This document shows positions 39,627 through 48,453 of a DNA stretch of 64,000 nt, piece after piece (the stretch's first letter is position 1; the number at the start of each line of letters is the position of its first letter). A program made the translations under genes and the position numbers. Under the pieces are notes generated by a model that saw only the letters and a program-made list of their open reading frames with translations, did not search any database and had not been told where the DNA came from. The DNA is taken from contig CAVRXO010000002.1 of NCBI GenBank assembly GCA_963725185.1, positions 496,001 through 560,000 of the forward strand, written 5' to 3'. The DNA comes from VAZQ01 sp963725185 (GTDB taxonomy: Bacteria; Pseudomonadota; Alphaproteobacteria; Rhizobiales; Xanthobacteraceae).

Positions 39627-41391
39627 ATGAATCGCCGCCCACGCTTCGGGGCCCAGTTGACGAACTCGGGCGTCACGTTTCGGGTATGGGCTCCGGCCGC
39701 GCGGCAAGTCGAGCTCTTGTTCGACACATCCCATCCGATGGCGAAGCTGCCAGGCGGCTGGCACGAGATCGCCGTCGCGGATGCGAGGGCCGGAAGCCTC
39801 TACAAATTTCGAATCGATGGCGAGCTTGACGTGCCGGATCCGGCATCGGCCTTTCAGCCCGATGATGTGTCAGGGCCGAGCGAGGTCATCGATCACGGAT
39901 CCTACGTCTGGCGAGCGCGTCGATTGGCGCGGCCGGCCTTGGGCCGATACCGTGCTGCTCGAGCTTCATGTGGGCACGTTCACGCCGGCCGGCAGCTTTC
40001 GCGGGGCGATCGAGAAGCTCGACCATGTGGCCGAGGCCGGCCTGACCGCGATCGAGCTGATGCCGGTCGCCGATTTCTCCGGTCGGCGCAATTGGGGCTA
40101 CGACGGCGTGTTGCTCTATGCGCCGGACAGCAGCTATGGACGGCCGGAAGACCTCAAGGCACTCATTGATGAAGCGCATTTGCGCGGCCTGATGGTGTTT
40201 CTCGACGTGGTCTACAACCATTTTGGCCCGGAGGGGAATTATCTGCCCCGCTACGCGCCCGACTTCTTCATGCCGGCGCGCACGCCCTGGGGGCAGGCCA
40301 TCGACTACCAGGTAGCCGAGGTCCGCGCCTTCGCGATCGAGAATGCCTTGCACTGGCTCGAGCAATATCGCTTCGACGGCTTGCGCCTGGATGCGGTCCA
40401 CAGCATCCCGCAACCGGGCCAGTCGCTGCTGCTGAAGGAACTAAGCCTGGCGGCCGGCGATCTCGCGGCCGCCAGCGGACGCCAGATCCATCTGGTGGTC
40501 GAGAACGATGACAACCGTGCGAGCCTGCTTGATCCCGGCACCGATCCGCCGCACGGAAAATATCGCGCCCAATGGAACGACGACTATCATCACGCCTGGC
40601 ACGTGCTCCTGACCGGCGAGCGCAGCGGCTATTACGAGGACTATGCGCCGGATCCGCACCCGCACCTGGCACGGGTCCTGTCGGCAGGCTTCGCCTATCA
40701 GGGCGAGGCTTCCGCCCATCGCGACGGCCGCCGGCGCGGAGAGATGTCAGGCAACCTCTGTCCCACGGCCTTTGTCGATTTTCTGCAGAACCACGACCAG
40801 ATCGGCAATCGCCCCTTGGGCGACCGGTTGACCGCGCAAGCCGACGAGGCCGCGCTTTCGGCGGCCCTTGCGGTCACGCTGCTGGCACCGATGGTGCCGC
40901 TCTTGTTCATGGGCGAGGAATGGGGTTCTGCCCGGCCGTTTCCCTTTTTCTGCGATTTTCACGGCGATCTTGCGCAGGCGGTTCGCAACGGCCGGCGCGA
41001 GGAGTTCAAGGCCGCCTACGCCGTGCTCGGCGACGAGATTCCCGATCCGCTGGCGGAGGATACGTTTCGATCCGCCAAGCTCGATTGGGAGGCGCGCGCG
41101 ACGCCGGCCGGTCAACGGCGGCTCAGGCTGCTGCGCGATTTGTTGATGACGCGCCGCCGGATCGTGGTGCCCGGCCTCGCCGGCGCCGCCTTCGGCTCGG
41201 CCGAATGGGATGAGCGCGTCCTGACAGCGGATTGGGAACTCGGCGATGGCCGCCGGCTCTTGCTGCTGGCCAATCTCTCCGATGCGAGTTCGACCCCGTC
41301 GCGGATACCCGCCGGAGCGCCGATCTGGGGCGGCACGCCGGGCAAAACCTTGCCGCCCTGGTCGGTGTTCTGGAGCATCGGAGCGCCATGA
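39627..41391 (+). CDS. treZ: Malto-oligosyltrehalose trehalohydrolase TreZ, one frameshift
   Basis: Releases trehalose from maltooligosyl-trehalose. ATG 39627 starts RFGAQLTNSGVTFRVWAPAA (CBM48). The frame breaks after DHGSYVWR where one extra C near 39917 is present; without it the protein reads on into VDWRGRPWADTVLLELHVGT and is open to 41391 (about 587 residues, 3n+1 span). Catalytic regions are GLRLDAVHSIPQPGQ (nucleophile), IHLVVENDDNRA (acid) and DFLQNHDQIGNRPLGDR. MGEEWGSARPFPFFCDFHG is characteristic of TreZ. The stop overlaps treY. Single insertion in an otherwise perfect gene suggests error or very recent mutation. Confidence 0.93.
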
Positions 41392-44186
41392 TGCCGGCGC
41401 CGACGCCGATATCGACCTATCGGCTGCAGCTCGCCGCGAGCTTTGGCTTCGATCAGGCGGCCGGGATCGTTCCCTATCTCAAGGCGCTCGGCATCAGCCA
41501 CCTCTATGCCTCGCCGTTCCTGAAGGCGCGCGCCGGCAGCACCCACGGCTACGATGTGGTCGATTACGATGCGCTCAATCCCGAGCTCGGCGGCGAGCCG
41601 GCGTTTCGCCGGCTGTCCGATGCGCTGGCGCGTGCCGATATGGGTCTCATTCTCGATTTCGTGCCCAACCATATGGGGGTCAACTACGCCGACAATGCCT
41701 GGTGGCTGGATGTCCTGGAATGGGGACCGCGCTCGCCCCATGCTGCTTCCTTCGACATCGACTGGCAGGCGCATGTTTTGGGGCGCACCGGCCGTTTGCT
41801 GCTCCCGATCCTCGGGCAATCCTATGGCGAGATACTTGGGCGCGGCGAGATCAAGCTTTGCTACGACGCCGCCGAAGGCAGCTTTTCGGCATGGTACTAT
41901 GCGCACCGGCTGCCGATCCGGCCCAGCCAGTATCCCCGCATCCTGCGCAGCGTGGTTGCTGCCGCCGACGCCGGCGCTTCTTCGATCGGAAACCGGCTGC
42001 TCGAGCTGGCAAGTAAATTTCAACACCATGCACCGACGCGCGAAAAGGCAGAAAGGTTGAAGGCATCACTTGCGGGGATCCCCGCCAGCGATGTGATCGA
42101 GCATGGCCTGGCAGCATTTCGACCGTCCGGTCCGGGAGAGCCGCAGGTCGCCAATCTGCATCGGTTGCTCGAGCGCCAGCATTTTCGGCTGGCCCATTGG
42201 CGGCTGGCCACGACCGAGATCAACTATCGGCGCTTCTTCGATATCAGCTCGCTGGCGGGCCTGCGGGTCGAGGATCCCGCGACCTTTGCGGCGATCCACC
42301 GCCTGGTCGGACGCCTGATCGCGAACGGGGAGCTGCATGGCCTGCGGCTCGATCATATCGATGGGCTGTATGATCCGGCGCAATATTGTCTGCGCTTGCA
42401 GGATCTCGTCCGCGCCCGCCAAGGCGCCGCGGGCCCGTTCTACGTCATCGTGGAAAAGATCCTCGGCGAGGGCGAGCCGCTGCCGCGATTTCCCGGCGTC
42501 GCAGGAACGACCGGCTACGAATGGCTCAATGTCATCTCGCGTCTGCTCCTGGACGGCGGCGGGCTGCCTGCGCTTGATCGGATTTGGCGCGATTTAGCCG
42601 CCGACGGCCGCGCCTTCGAGCAGATCCTGCGCGAGGCCAAGCGCTACGTCCTGGAGAACATCCTGGCAGCCGAATTCACGACGCTGGCCGGTATGCTGGC
42701 GCGTATCGCGGCCGGCGACTATCGCACGCGCGATCATGCCCCAGCGCGCCTGCGCGCAGCGTTGGAGCTGTTCGTTCTGCATTTCCCGGTCTACCGGACC
42801 TACATGACCGCGGCGGGAGCGTCGCCGATGGATCGCGCGATCATCGAGCAGGCGCTCGCCGCAGCGCGCACCCGCTGGATCGGCGCGGACGACGGGATCT
42901 TCGACTTCCTGGGCGCCGCCCTCACGCTTGATCTCATCGCGCCCGGTCAGGGGGGCCACAGCCCCGCACGGGTTTCCCGCTTCGCCCTCAAGGTGCAGCA
43001 GTTCACCGGCCCGATGATGGCGAAATCCCTGGAGGACACCGCGTTCTATCGCTACCACCGGCTCATTGCGCTCAACGAGGTCGGCGGCAATCCGGCCGGT
43101 TCGGCCATCAGCGTGGTGGACTTCCATGCGCTGATGAAAGACCGGGCCGCGCAAGCCCCGCACGGCCTCACCGCCACCGCCACCCACGACACCAAGCGCG
43201 GCGAGGATGCGCGTGCCCGGTTGCTGACGCTCTCCGAGATTCCCGCGGACTGGGCGCAGGCGGTCGCTGCCTGGCGCACCATGAACGCGTCCTTGATTGA
43301 CGCAGCGGCGCCATCGCGTACGCCTTCGGCGGCCCACGAATATATGCTGTACCAGGCCTTGTTGGGCGCTTGGCCCCCGGGCGCCTTGGCGGCGGGCGGT
43401 CCGGACCAGAGCCTGGTCGAGCGAATGCAGGCGTTTGCCATCAAGGCGGCGCGCGAAGGCAAGGAGCAAACAAGCTGGCTCGATCCCGACGAACATTACG
43501 AAGCCGGCCTCAAGCGCTTCATTCGCGATGCCCTCGACCCCGCACTTTCCGCACCCTTTATCCAGTCGTTCGCCGGCTTCGCCGATCGGGTCGCCTTGAT
43601 GGGAGCCCTCAACAGTCTCACTCAACTCGCCCTCAAGGCCACGATCCCGGGCGTGCCCGACTTCTATCAAGGCACCGAATTGTGGGACCTGTCGTTGGTC
43701 GATCCGGACAATCGACGCCCGGTCGACTTTGCGGCGCGTGCTCAAGCCTTGCCCCGGTTGAACAGCAACACGGACTGGACCGCATTGGCGCAGGCCTGGC
43801 CCGACGGCGGAGTCAAGCTTGCCCTGATGGCCCGTCTGCTGGCGCTCCGGCAGGAGCTCGCGCACGTGTTCAGCGACGGCGACTACAGGCCGCTCGCGGT
43901 CAAAGGGAGGGACAGCAACGAGATCATCGCGTTTGCGCGCTGCCATGGCGGTGAGGCGGCCCTGGTCATCGTGGCGCGGCTGTTCAGCCGCTCGAGCGGC
44001 GGGGGTCGCGCGTGGCCGTCGCGGCGCGACTGGGAGGCAACCGTTTCGGTCGAGGGTTTTTCTGCGCTGCAGCAATCGCTGACCAAGGATCAGCTCCTAG
44101 CGGGCCCGGAGCTTGCGATAGCCGAGATTTTCGATGGGCTTCCGGTCGCGGTGCTGCGGGCACGCCAGACGCGCCGCAAGAATTGA
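41388..44186 (+). CDS. treY: Malto-oligosyltrehalose synthase TreY
   Basis: Isomerises the reducing-end alpha-1,4 bond of malto-oligosaccharides to a trehalose bond. The 932 residues begin PISTYRLQLAASFGFDQAAG, the TreY hallmark, with YASPFLKARAGSTHGYDVVD and ILDFVPNHMGVN. Nucleophile D322 is in GLRLDHIDGLYDP and the acid E356 in YVIVEKILGEGE; a large helical insertion and TATATHDTKRGEDARARL follow, then PGVPDFYQGTELWDLSLVDP. ATG 41388 overlaps the treZ stop. It closes the alpha-glucan cluster; a GC-rich hairpin follows at 44188-44222. Confidence 0.96.
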   Translation: MMPAPTPISTYRLQLAASFGFDQAAGIVPYLKALGISHLYASPFLKARAGSTHGYDVVDYDALNPELGGEPAFRRLSDALARADMGLILDFVPNHMGVNYADNAWWLDVLEWGPRSPHAASFDIDWQAHVLGRTGRLLLPILGQSYGEILGRGEIKLCYDAAEGSFSAWYYAHRLPIRPSQYPRILRSVVAAADAGASSIGNRLLELASKFQHHAPTREKAERLKASLAGIPASDVIEHGLAAFRPSGPGEPQVANLHRLLERQHFRLAHWRLATTEINYRRFFDISSLAGLRVEDPATFAAIHRLVGRLIANGELHGLRLDHIDGLYDPAQYCLRLQDLVRARQGAAGPFYVIVEKILGEGEPLPRFPGVAGTTGYEWLNVISRLLLDGGGLPALDRIWRDLAADGRAFEQILREAKRYVLENILAAEFTTLAGMLARIAAGDYRTRDHAPARLRAALELFVLHFPVYRTYMTAAGASPMDRAIIEQALAAARTRWIGADDGIFDFLGAALTLDLIAPGQGGHSPARVSRFALKVQQFTGPMMAKSLEDTAFYRYHRLIALNEVGGNPAGSAISVVDFHALMKDRAAQAPHGLTATATHDTKRGEDARARLLTLSEIPADWAQAVAAWRTMNASLIDAAAPSRTPSAAHEYMLYQALLGAWPPGALAAGGPDQSLVERMQAFAIKAAREGKEQTSWLDPDEHYEAGLKRFIRDALDPALSAPFIQSFAGFADRVALMGALNSLTQLALKATIPGVPDFYQGTELWDLSLVDPDNRRPVDFAARAQALPRLNSNTDWTALAQAWPDGGVKLALMARLLALRQELAHVFSDGDYRPLAVKGRDSNEIIAFARCHGGEAALVIVARLFSRSSGGGRAWPSRRDWEATVSVEGFSALQQSLTKDQLLAGPELAIAEIFDGLPVAVLRARQTRRKN

Positions 44187-44187
44187 A

Positions 44188-44222
44188 AGGCCGTCCGGGA
44201 TCTCGCTAGGGCCGGACGGCCT
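44188..44222 (+). terminator. Hairpin after treY, likely terminator of the alpha-glucan operon
   Basis: AGGCCGTCCGG (44188-44198) and CCGGACGGCCT (44212-44222) make an 11-pair GC-rich stem directly after the treY stop. There is no U-run, so it may end transcription inefficiently or protect the 3' end. Confidence 0.55.
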
Positions 44223-44352
44223 CGCGGACGTCGTGCCAACTCGCCTGTCGGTTCCCTCCCTCCGCTCGACCAAGCTGTTAGGAGATTTCTTGCTCTGCTG
44301 CAATCCACCCCATAGACGGGCGCCCGCGCTCTCAACAACAATCCGCGAGCCG
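44223..44352. other. Spacer between the treY hairpin and the tandem repeat
   Basis: Together with the hairpin and repeat this makes a 484-base gene-free stretch between treY and ku. I see no gene or RNA in this part. Confidence 0.4.
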
Positions 44353-44631
44353 TAGGGCGCAATCGCTTTATTGCGCCGCTCCGCGTCCGGTATTGCCGCA
44401 AAGCAGCATGGCTAGGCGCGGCTGATTGGCGCAAATGTAGGGCGCAATCGCTTTATTGCGCCGTTCCGCGGCTTGTATTGCCCCAATCCAAGCAGCATGG
44501 CTAGGCACGGTCGATTGGCGCAAATGTAGGGCGCAATCGCTTTATTGCGCCGTTCCGCGGCTTGTATTGCCCCCAATCCAAGCAGCATGGCTAGGCACGG
44601 TCGATTGGCGCAATAAAGCGATTGCGCCCTA
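44353..44631. repeat. Tandem array of the GCAATCGCTTTATTGC palindromic family, copy 3
   Basis: Three direct units start at 44353, 44438 and 44526 (periods 85 and 88), each opening with TAGGGCGC and GCAATCGCTTTATTGC. They share an interior with TTGTATTGCC and AGCAGCATGGCTAGGC. The array closes with an inverted arm at 44607-44631. Units two and three are almost identical, pointing to recent duplication. The element lies between the convergent treY and ku genes. Confidence 0.9.
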
Positions 44632-44670
44632 CGGGGCGATGCGCGACCAGCAAACCGGCCGTCCTCACCG

Positions 44671-45516
44671 TTAGGCGGCCTTCTTGCTCCGGCGGGCCGC
44701 CTTCTTTCCGGTGCGGCGGGCGGTTGCCTTGCGGCCGCGGCCGCCTTGCACGCTCCGGCGAAGGGCTTCCATCAGGTCGATCACCTTGCCGCGGTCCGCG
44801 GCGGGCTTGGGCGCGTCGATCTTTTGGCCGGCCGCCTTGCGCTTCACCAGCTTGCGCAATTCCAGCTCGTATTCGTCCTTGAATTTCTTGGGATCGAAAT
44901 GACCGGCCTTGGTATCAAGAATATGCTCGGCGAGGTCGAGCATCTCCTTGGCGACGCGCGCGCTCGGGATCTCCGAGAAATACGCTTTCTCGTCGCGCAC
45001 CTCGTAATCGTAGCGCAGCGTCGTTCCCAGAATGCCTTTGCCGCGCGGCTCCAGCGCGATCACGTGCTCGCGGTTGGCCATCACGATGCGCGCGAGGCCG
45101 GCGCGCTCCTTATCCTTCATGGCATCGCGGATCACGCTGAAGGCCTCGGCCCCGACCTTGTCGCTCGGCACGATGTAGTAGGGCTTGTCGAGATAGCGCG
45201 TGTCGATCTCGGCGAGCGGCACAAAGCTGTCGATATCGACCGTATGGGTGCTTTCGATCTCGACCGCCGCCAGCTCGTCCTCCTCGACCTGCACGTAGCG
45301 CCCCTTGGCCAGCTCGTAACCGCGGCCCTTGTGCGCCTTGTCCACCACCTCGCCGGTGGTTTCGTCCACCATTTGCTGACGAAGGCGATGGCCGGTCTTG
45401 GTGTTGATCTGATGAAAATGGGTCTTTTCGGATTGCGAAACCGCCGGAAAAAGCTCGATCGGGCAGGTCACCAGGGAAAGCCGCAAATACCCCTTCCAGT
45501 AAGCGCGCGGTGCCAT
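44671..45516 (-). CDS. ku: NHEJ end-binding protein Ku
   Basis: Homodimeric DNA-end-binding protein that recruits LigD, 281 residues. Typical features are MAPRAYWKGYLRLSLVTCPI, HFHQINTKTGHRLRQQMVDE, YELAKGRYVQVEEDELAAVE, IDTRYLDKPYYIVPSDKVGA and LRYDYEVRDEKAYF. The C-terminus from about residue 245 is strongly basic (GRGRKATARRTGKKAARRSK), as in Rhizobiales Ku proteins with an extended DNA-contact tail. AAGGAG lies eight bases before the ATG at 45516. LigD sits 22 kb away on the same strand with the alpha-glucan cluster in between. Confidence 0.96.
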   Translation of the reverse strand: MAPRAYWKGYLRLSLVTCPIELFPAVSQSEKTHFHQINTKTGHRLRQQMVDETTGEVVDKAHKGRGYELAKGRYVQVEEDELAAVEIESTHTVDIDSFVPLAEIDTRYLDKPYYIVPSDKVGAEAFSVIRDAMKDKERAGLARIVMANREHVIALEPRGKGILGTTLRYDYEVRDEKAYFSEIPSARVAKEMLDLAEHILDTKAGHFDPKKFKDEYELELRKLVKRKAAGQKIDAPKPAADRGKVIDLMEALRRSVQGGRGRKATARRTGKKAARRSKKAA

Positions 45517-45642
45517 GTCGAGCTCCTTGTCCAGACGGGTTTCCCTGGTTCCATATCATCTCTTGATTTGGAGCCTCGGGCTCGCGGCGCCGGCACTCCC
45601 TTGCCATCGTGATGATGGCAACGCGCTAATGGCAACGTGGTG

Positions 45643-45831
45643 TTACTTTCGTCGCGGACGACCGGGACGACGCCTGCCTGTCGGTTCCGCCGGCGCGACA
45701 GGAAGTCCCTTGCCGTGTTGAATCGCGCGCTCGAGGGTCGATTTTCTCAGGCCCAACGAGGCATAGAAATTGCGCATAAAAGCGGTCGATCGCAACTGAT
45801 CGAGCGCCTGCTGCGCGGGGGTACAAGGCAT
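45643..45831 (-). CDS. Small basic protein with AT-hook-like tail
   Basis: A 62-residue protein. ATG 45831 has GGAGG five bases upstream, which is strong support. The first 45 residues look helical (PAQQALDQLRSTAFMRNFYA), and the C-terminus GRRRPGRPRRK resembles an AT-hook (core GRP flanked by Arg), suggesting DNA binding. Function is unknown. It lies between Ku and a very basic DUF6496 protein, all on one strand, so the three may be co-expressed. Confidence 0.65.
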   Translation of the reverse strand: MPCTPAQQALDQLRSTAFMRNFYASLGLRKSTLERAIQHGKGLPVAPAEPTGRRRPGRPRRK

Positions 45832-45969
45832 CTGCGCCTCCAATCTACATCCCGTGCAGGGAAAAAAGTCTCGAACGCAATTTTAGTTCCATGGGACTCT
45901 TCGTCCCGCCGCCTCAGCATGGCCGCGGGTGGGTTGCCGCGCCCGCGCTTTGCACAAGACAACGCAACC

Positions 45970-46164
45970 TTAACGTTTCGATTTGCGCTTGGGGACTTTC
46001 TTCCCCTTCTTCCGCGCTTCCGCGAGGCCGATGGCAATCGCCTGCTTGCGGCTGCTCACCTTGCCGCCTTTGCCGCCCTTGCCCCGCTTGAGGGTGCCGC
46101 GCTTGCGCTTGCGCATGGCGGAGCCGACGTCCTTGGCCGCGCCGCGCGAATATTTGCGAGCCAT
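45970..46164 (-). CDS. DUF6496-like, highly basic small protein
   Basis: A 64-residue protein with about one third Lys and Arg: MARKYSRGAAKDVGSAMRKR, then a Gly/Lys linker and SRKQAIAIGLAEARKKGKKV. I recognise this as the DUF6496 type of Rhizobiales, whose plasmid- or histone-like sequence suggests nucleic-acid binding; role not established. GGAGG precedes the ATG at 46164. The SRKQAIAIGLSEAR-type motif is also seen in other short stress-related proteins of the order. Confidence 0.85.
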   Translation of the reverse strand: MARKYSRGAAKDVGSAMRKRKRGTLKRGKGGKGGKVSSRKQAIAIGLAEARKKGKKVPKRKSKR

Positions 46165-46400
46165 GAAAACCTCCGATCCGGAAGGATGCGTCCCGTCTGA
46201 AATTCCGCCCTCCGCGAAAAGTTCCAGCTGCGGGAATGGATTTGCCGCCAGCTCGCCGCTGCGGGCCTGAACGGCACTGCGTCATTTGCGCCCGCCACCG
46301 CGAGGAGGCCTCGCCTGCGTGGTTGTTTGATCCATGCATCGCGACACGCCGCCTTGTGAACCTTTCCTTGCGTGGCAGGTTAAGGAGCCGGAGGAATCCC

Positions 46401-47468
46401 ATGCCGGAAAAAACGACGCTGCCGGTCGTGGCCGCCCACGGCGCCACCCGCCTGCCCTCGGTCGACCTCGACAGCTACAACGTCGAGCTCAAGGACGACG
46501 AGGGCTTTATCGGCGACCGCGCCAGCAAGGGCGCATTCAGGGACATCATCCGTCAGTGGCGCAAATCGCTTCGGCAGACCGGCGACGATCCGTTCGGCGA
46601 CGAGATCGGCGATGAATTGAGCAGAAAGCAGCTCGACGAGCTCTTGGAGCGAGGCGAGGCGGAGGCTGCGGCAATTGTCCATGGCGCGATCGAGGACTTT
46701 TCCCAGGAGCTTGCCCTGGTCATTCGCCGCTATCTCAAGCTGAAGGGCTGGAAAGACACGCAACGCATCGCCGTGGGCGGAGGATTTCGCGCCAGTCGCG
46801 TGGGCGAGCTGGTGATCGGCCGGACGGCCATCATCCTCAAGGCTGAAAGGATCGAGATCGGGCTTGCTCCAATTCACAATGATCCGGACCAGGCGGGCCT
46901 CATCGGTGCCGCCCACTTGGCTCCGGCCTGGATGTTTGAAGCCTACGACGCCATCCTGGGCGTCGACATCGGAGGCACCAACATCCGCGCCGGGGTGGTC
47001 AACCTGAACCTCAAGAAAGATCCAAACCTGGCGAAGGCCAAGGTTTGGAAGTTTTCTCTCTGGCGTCACGGCGACGAGGAAGGCGTCAGCCGGGAGCATG
47101 CGTTGGACAGCTTGTCGGGAATGCTCAACGGACTGATCGAGGCCGCGGGCAAGAAGCCCATCCGGCTCGCCCCCTTCATCGGTATCGGCTGCCCCGGCCA
47201 GATCGAGGAAGACGGCTCCATCAGTCGGGGAGCACAAAACCTCCCCGGGAACTGGGAAAGCAGCAAGTTCAATCTGCCCCTGAAGTTGCATGACGCCATT
47301 CCCAAGATCGGCGAGCATGAGACCACGATCGTCATGCACAACGACGCCGTGGTGCAAGGCTTGAGCGAGATCCCGTTCATGCAGGATGTCGCACGCTGGG
47401 GCGTGCTGACGATCGGGACCGGTCTGGGGAATGCCCGCTTCACCAATCGAAGCGCGGGCGAAGAGTGA
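46401..47468 (+). CDS. ROK-family sugar kinase-like protein, motifs apparently circularly permuted
   Basis: A 355-residue protein with ROK (sugar kinase/regulator) motifs. GGAGGAAT precedes ATG 46401. The phosphate motif DIGGTNIRAGVVN lies at residue 189, far from its usual N-terminal place, followed by IGIGCPGQIEEDGSI, VMHNDAVVQGLSE and the phosphate-2 motif TIGTGLGNARFTNR right at the C-terminus. The part normally at the end of ROK kinases (RIAVGGGFRAS at 126-128 and DQAGLIGAAHLAP) instead precedes residue 189. The order is thus C-half then N-half. The zinc-site CxCGxxGC is not seen. It may phosphorylate glucose released by the nearby glucan enzymes; this is inference. Confidence 0.8.
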   Translation: MPEKTTLPVVAAHGATRLPSVDLDSYNVELKDDEGFIGDRASKGAFRDIIRQWRKSLRQTGDDPFGDEIGDELSRKQLDELLERGEAEAAAIVHGAIEDFSQELALVIRRYLKLKGWKDTQRIAVGGGFRASRVGELVIGRTAIILKAERIEIGLAPIHNDPDQAGLIGAAHLAPAWMFEAYDAILGVDIGGTNIRAGVVNLNLKKDPNLAKAKVWKFSLWRHGDEEGVSREHALDSLSGMLNGLIEAAGKKPIRLAPFIGIGCPGQIEEDGSISRGAQNLPGNWESSKFNLPLKLHDAIPKIGEHETTIVMHNDAVVQGLSEIPFMQDVARWGVLTIGTGLGNARFTNRSAGEE

Positions 47469-47503
47469 TCCGCGCCGGGGCTTCGGTTCTCGGTGTAGCG
47501 TTT

Positions 47504-47540
47504 CACACTTGTCCCGGCTCAAGGCCGGGACAAGTGTGAA
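47504..47540. terminator. Perfect 16-pair palindrome after the ROK gene
   Basis: TCACACTTGTCCCGGC (47504-47519), loop TCAAG, and its exact complement (47525-47540). Its core CTTGTCCCGGC is shared with the repeat at 63211-63423, so it is probably a member of that family. It sits between convergent genes and may end transcription from both sides. Confidence 0.6.
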
Positions 47541-47580
47541 TGGGGCACGGGGAAAGCGAAACAAGAGTCGGAAACGGCGC

Positions 47581-47982
47581 CTAGGGCGTCTCCCAGTAAG
47601 GGGGCAGCCCGTAATGGTCGAAAACGCGCTTGCCGCTGGCGGGACTGGTCCAGTCCCAGCTCTGGTTCTTGGCGAATTTCGGAGCGCCCGTGAGCTGCTC
47701 CTCGCCAATGTTGACTTCGTAGCCGCCGAGCTGGGGATTGTAGGTTAGAAGCGACCACGGCAGGGGATAGTAATCTTGCCCGATCCCCACGAAACCGCCG
47801 AAGCTCATGACCGCATAGGCGACCTTGCCGCTTCGTTTGTCGAGCATCACGCGCTCGATCTGGCCGACGCGATTACCGTCGGGGCGGTAGACCGGTGTGC
47901 CCTCCACCTTGTCGCTGCCGATCAATGCAGGGGTCTCCCGACGTTCTACCTCGATGGCCGCGCCCTCAAGTCGTGTGTCCAT
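47581..47982 (-). CDS. PRC-barrel domain protein
   Basis: A 133-residue cytosolic protein with one PRC-barrel: TPALIGSDKVEGTPVYRPDG, NRVGQIERVMLDKRSGKVAY and AVMSFGGFVGIGQDYYPLPW. Stand-alone PRC-barrels of this type are abundant in Rhizobiales and linked to stress responses, but the molecular function is unknown. GAGAGGAAAG precedes the ATG at 47982. It is near Ku and the DUF6496 gene, in line with a stress-associated neighbourhood. Confidence 0.9.
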   Translation of the reverse strand: MDTRLEGAAIEVERRETPALIGSDKVEGTPVYRPDGNRVGQIERVMLDKRSGKVAYAVMSFGGFVGIGQDYYPLPWSLLTYNPQLGGYEVNIGEEQLTGAPKFAKNQSWDWTSPASGKRVFDHYGLPPYWETP

Positions 47983-48084
47983 GTTTTCTTTCCTCTCCGC
48001 AACCCGGATCGCCTTGTCGCGGCTGAAAACCCATAGCCCAACGGGCGCTCGCCCGCGCGCTCCGGCTGGCTTCCGGCTGACGGA

Positions 48085-48264
48085 TCAAGACGTTCCGAGG
48101 GAAGATAAATCCAGCGACGTGCGGGGATCGAAAACAAATCGCCGTTCGGTATCGCCGCAGCTTTCGCACTGAAACGTCCGATATTCAAACCCCCGCATGG
48201 TCACCTGATCGTGCGGCTCGACCAAGGTCAGCCGCATCTCTTCGCCACATACGAAGCACTTCAT
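48085..48264 (-). CDS. Small zinc-ribbon protein
   Basis: A 59-residue protein with two CxxC knuckles: MKCFVCGEEMRLTLVEPHDQ and FQCESCGDTERRFVFD, which would bind one zinc ion. GGGAGAAA precedes the ATG at 48264. I have seen similar short C-V-C-G-x-E-M proteins in Bradyrhizobium-like genomes, without known function. It follows the PRC-barrel gene on the same strand by about 100 bases upstream and may be co-expressed with it. Confidence 0.78.
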   Translation of the reverse strand: MKCFVCGEEMRLTLVEPHDQVTMRGFEYRTFQCESCGDTERRFVFDPRTSLDLSSLGTS

Positions 48265-48453
48265 TGCCGATTTCTCCCATCCCAGGCCGAGTCTGCTGCC
48301 GGCTCTAAAGCCGGTAATGATTCCGGGGGACAAAAGTTCCCATTGCGATGGCGACTCTCCACCCGACACGAACCCGCCGCCCGAACCCACTGCGGGGGCT
48401 CGAATTTTTTGCTTCGCCTCGGAACCGGATCCCGGCGCCTGCGTTGCGGTCTC

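Noticed and set aside
44353..44631. Possible CRISPR array (three evenly spaced repeats)
   Set aside because: The units are near identical throughout, including the interior, and the same arms occur elsewhere as inverted pairs. There are no unique spacers and no cas genes.
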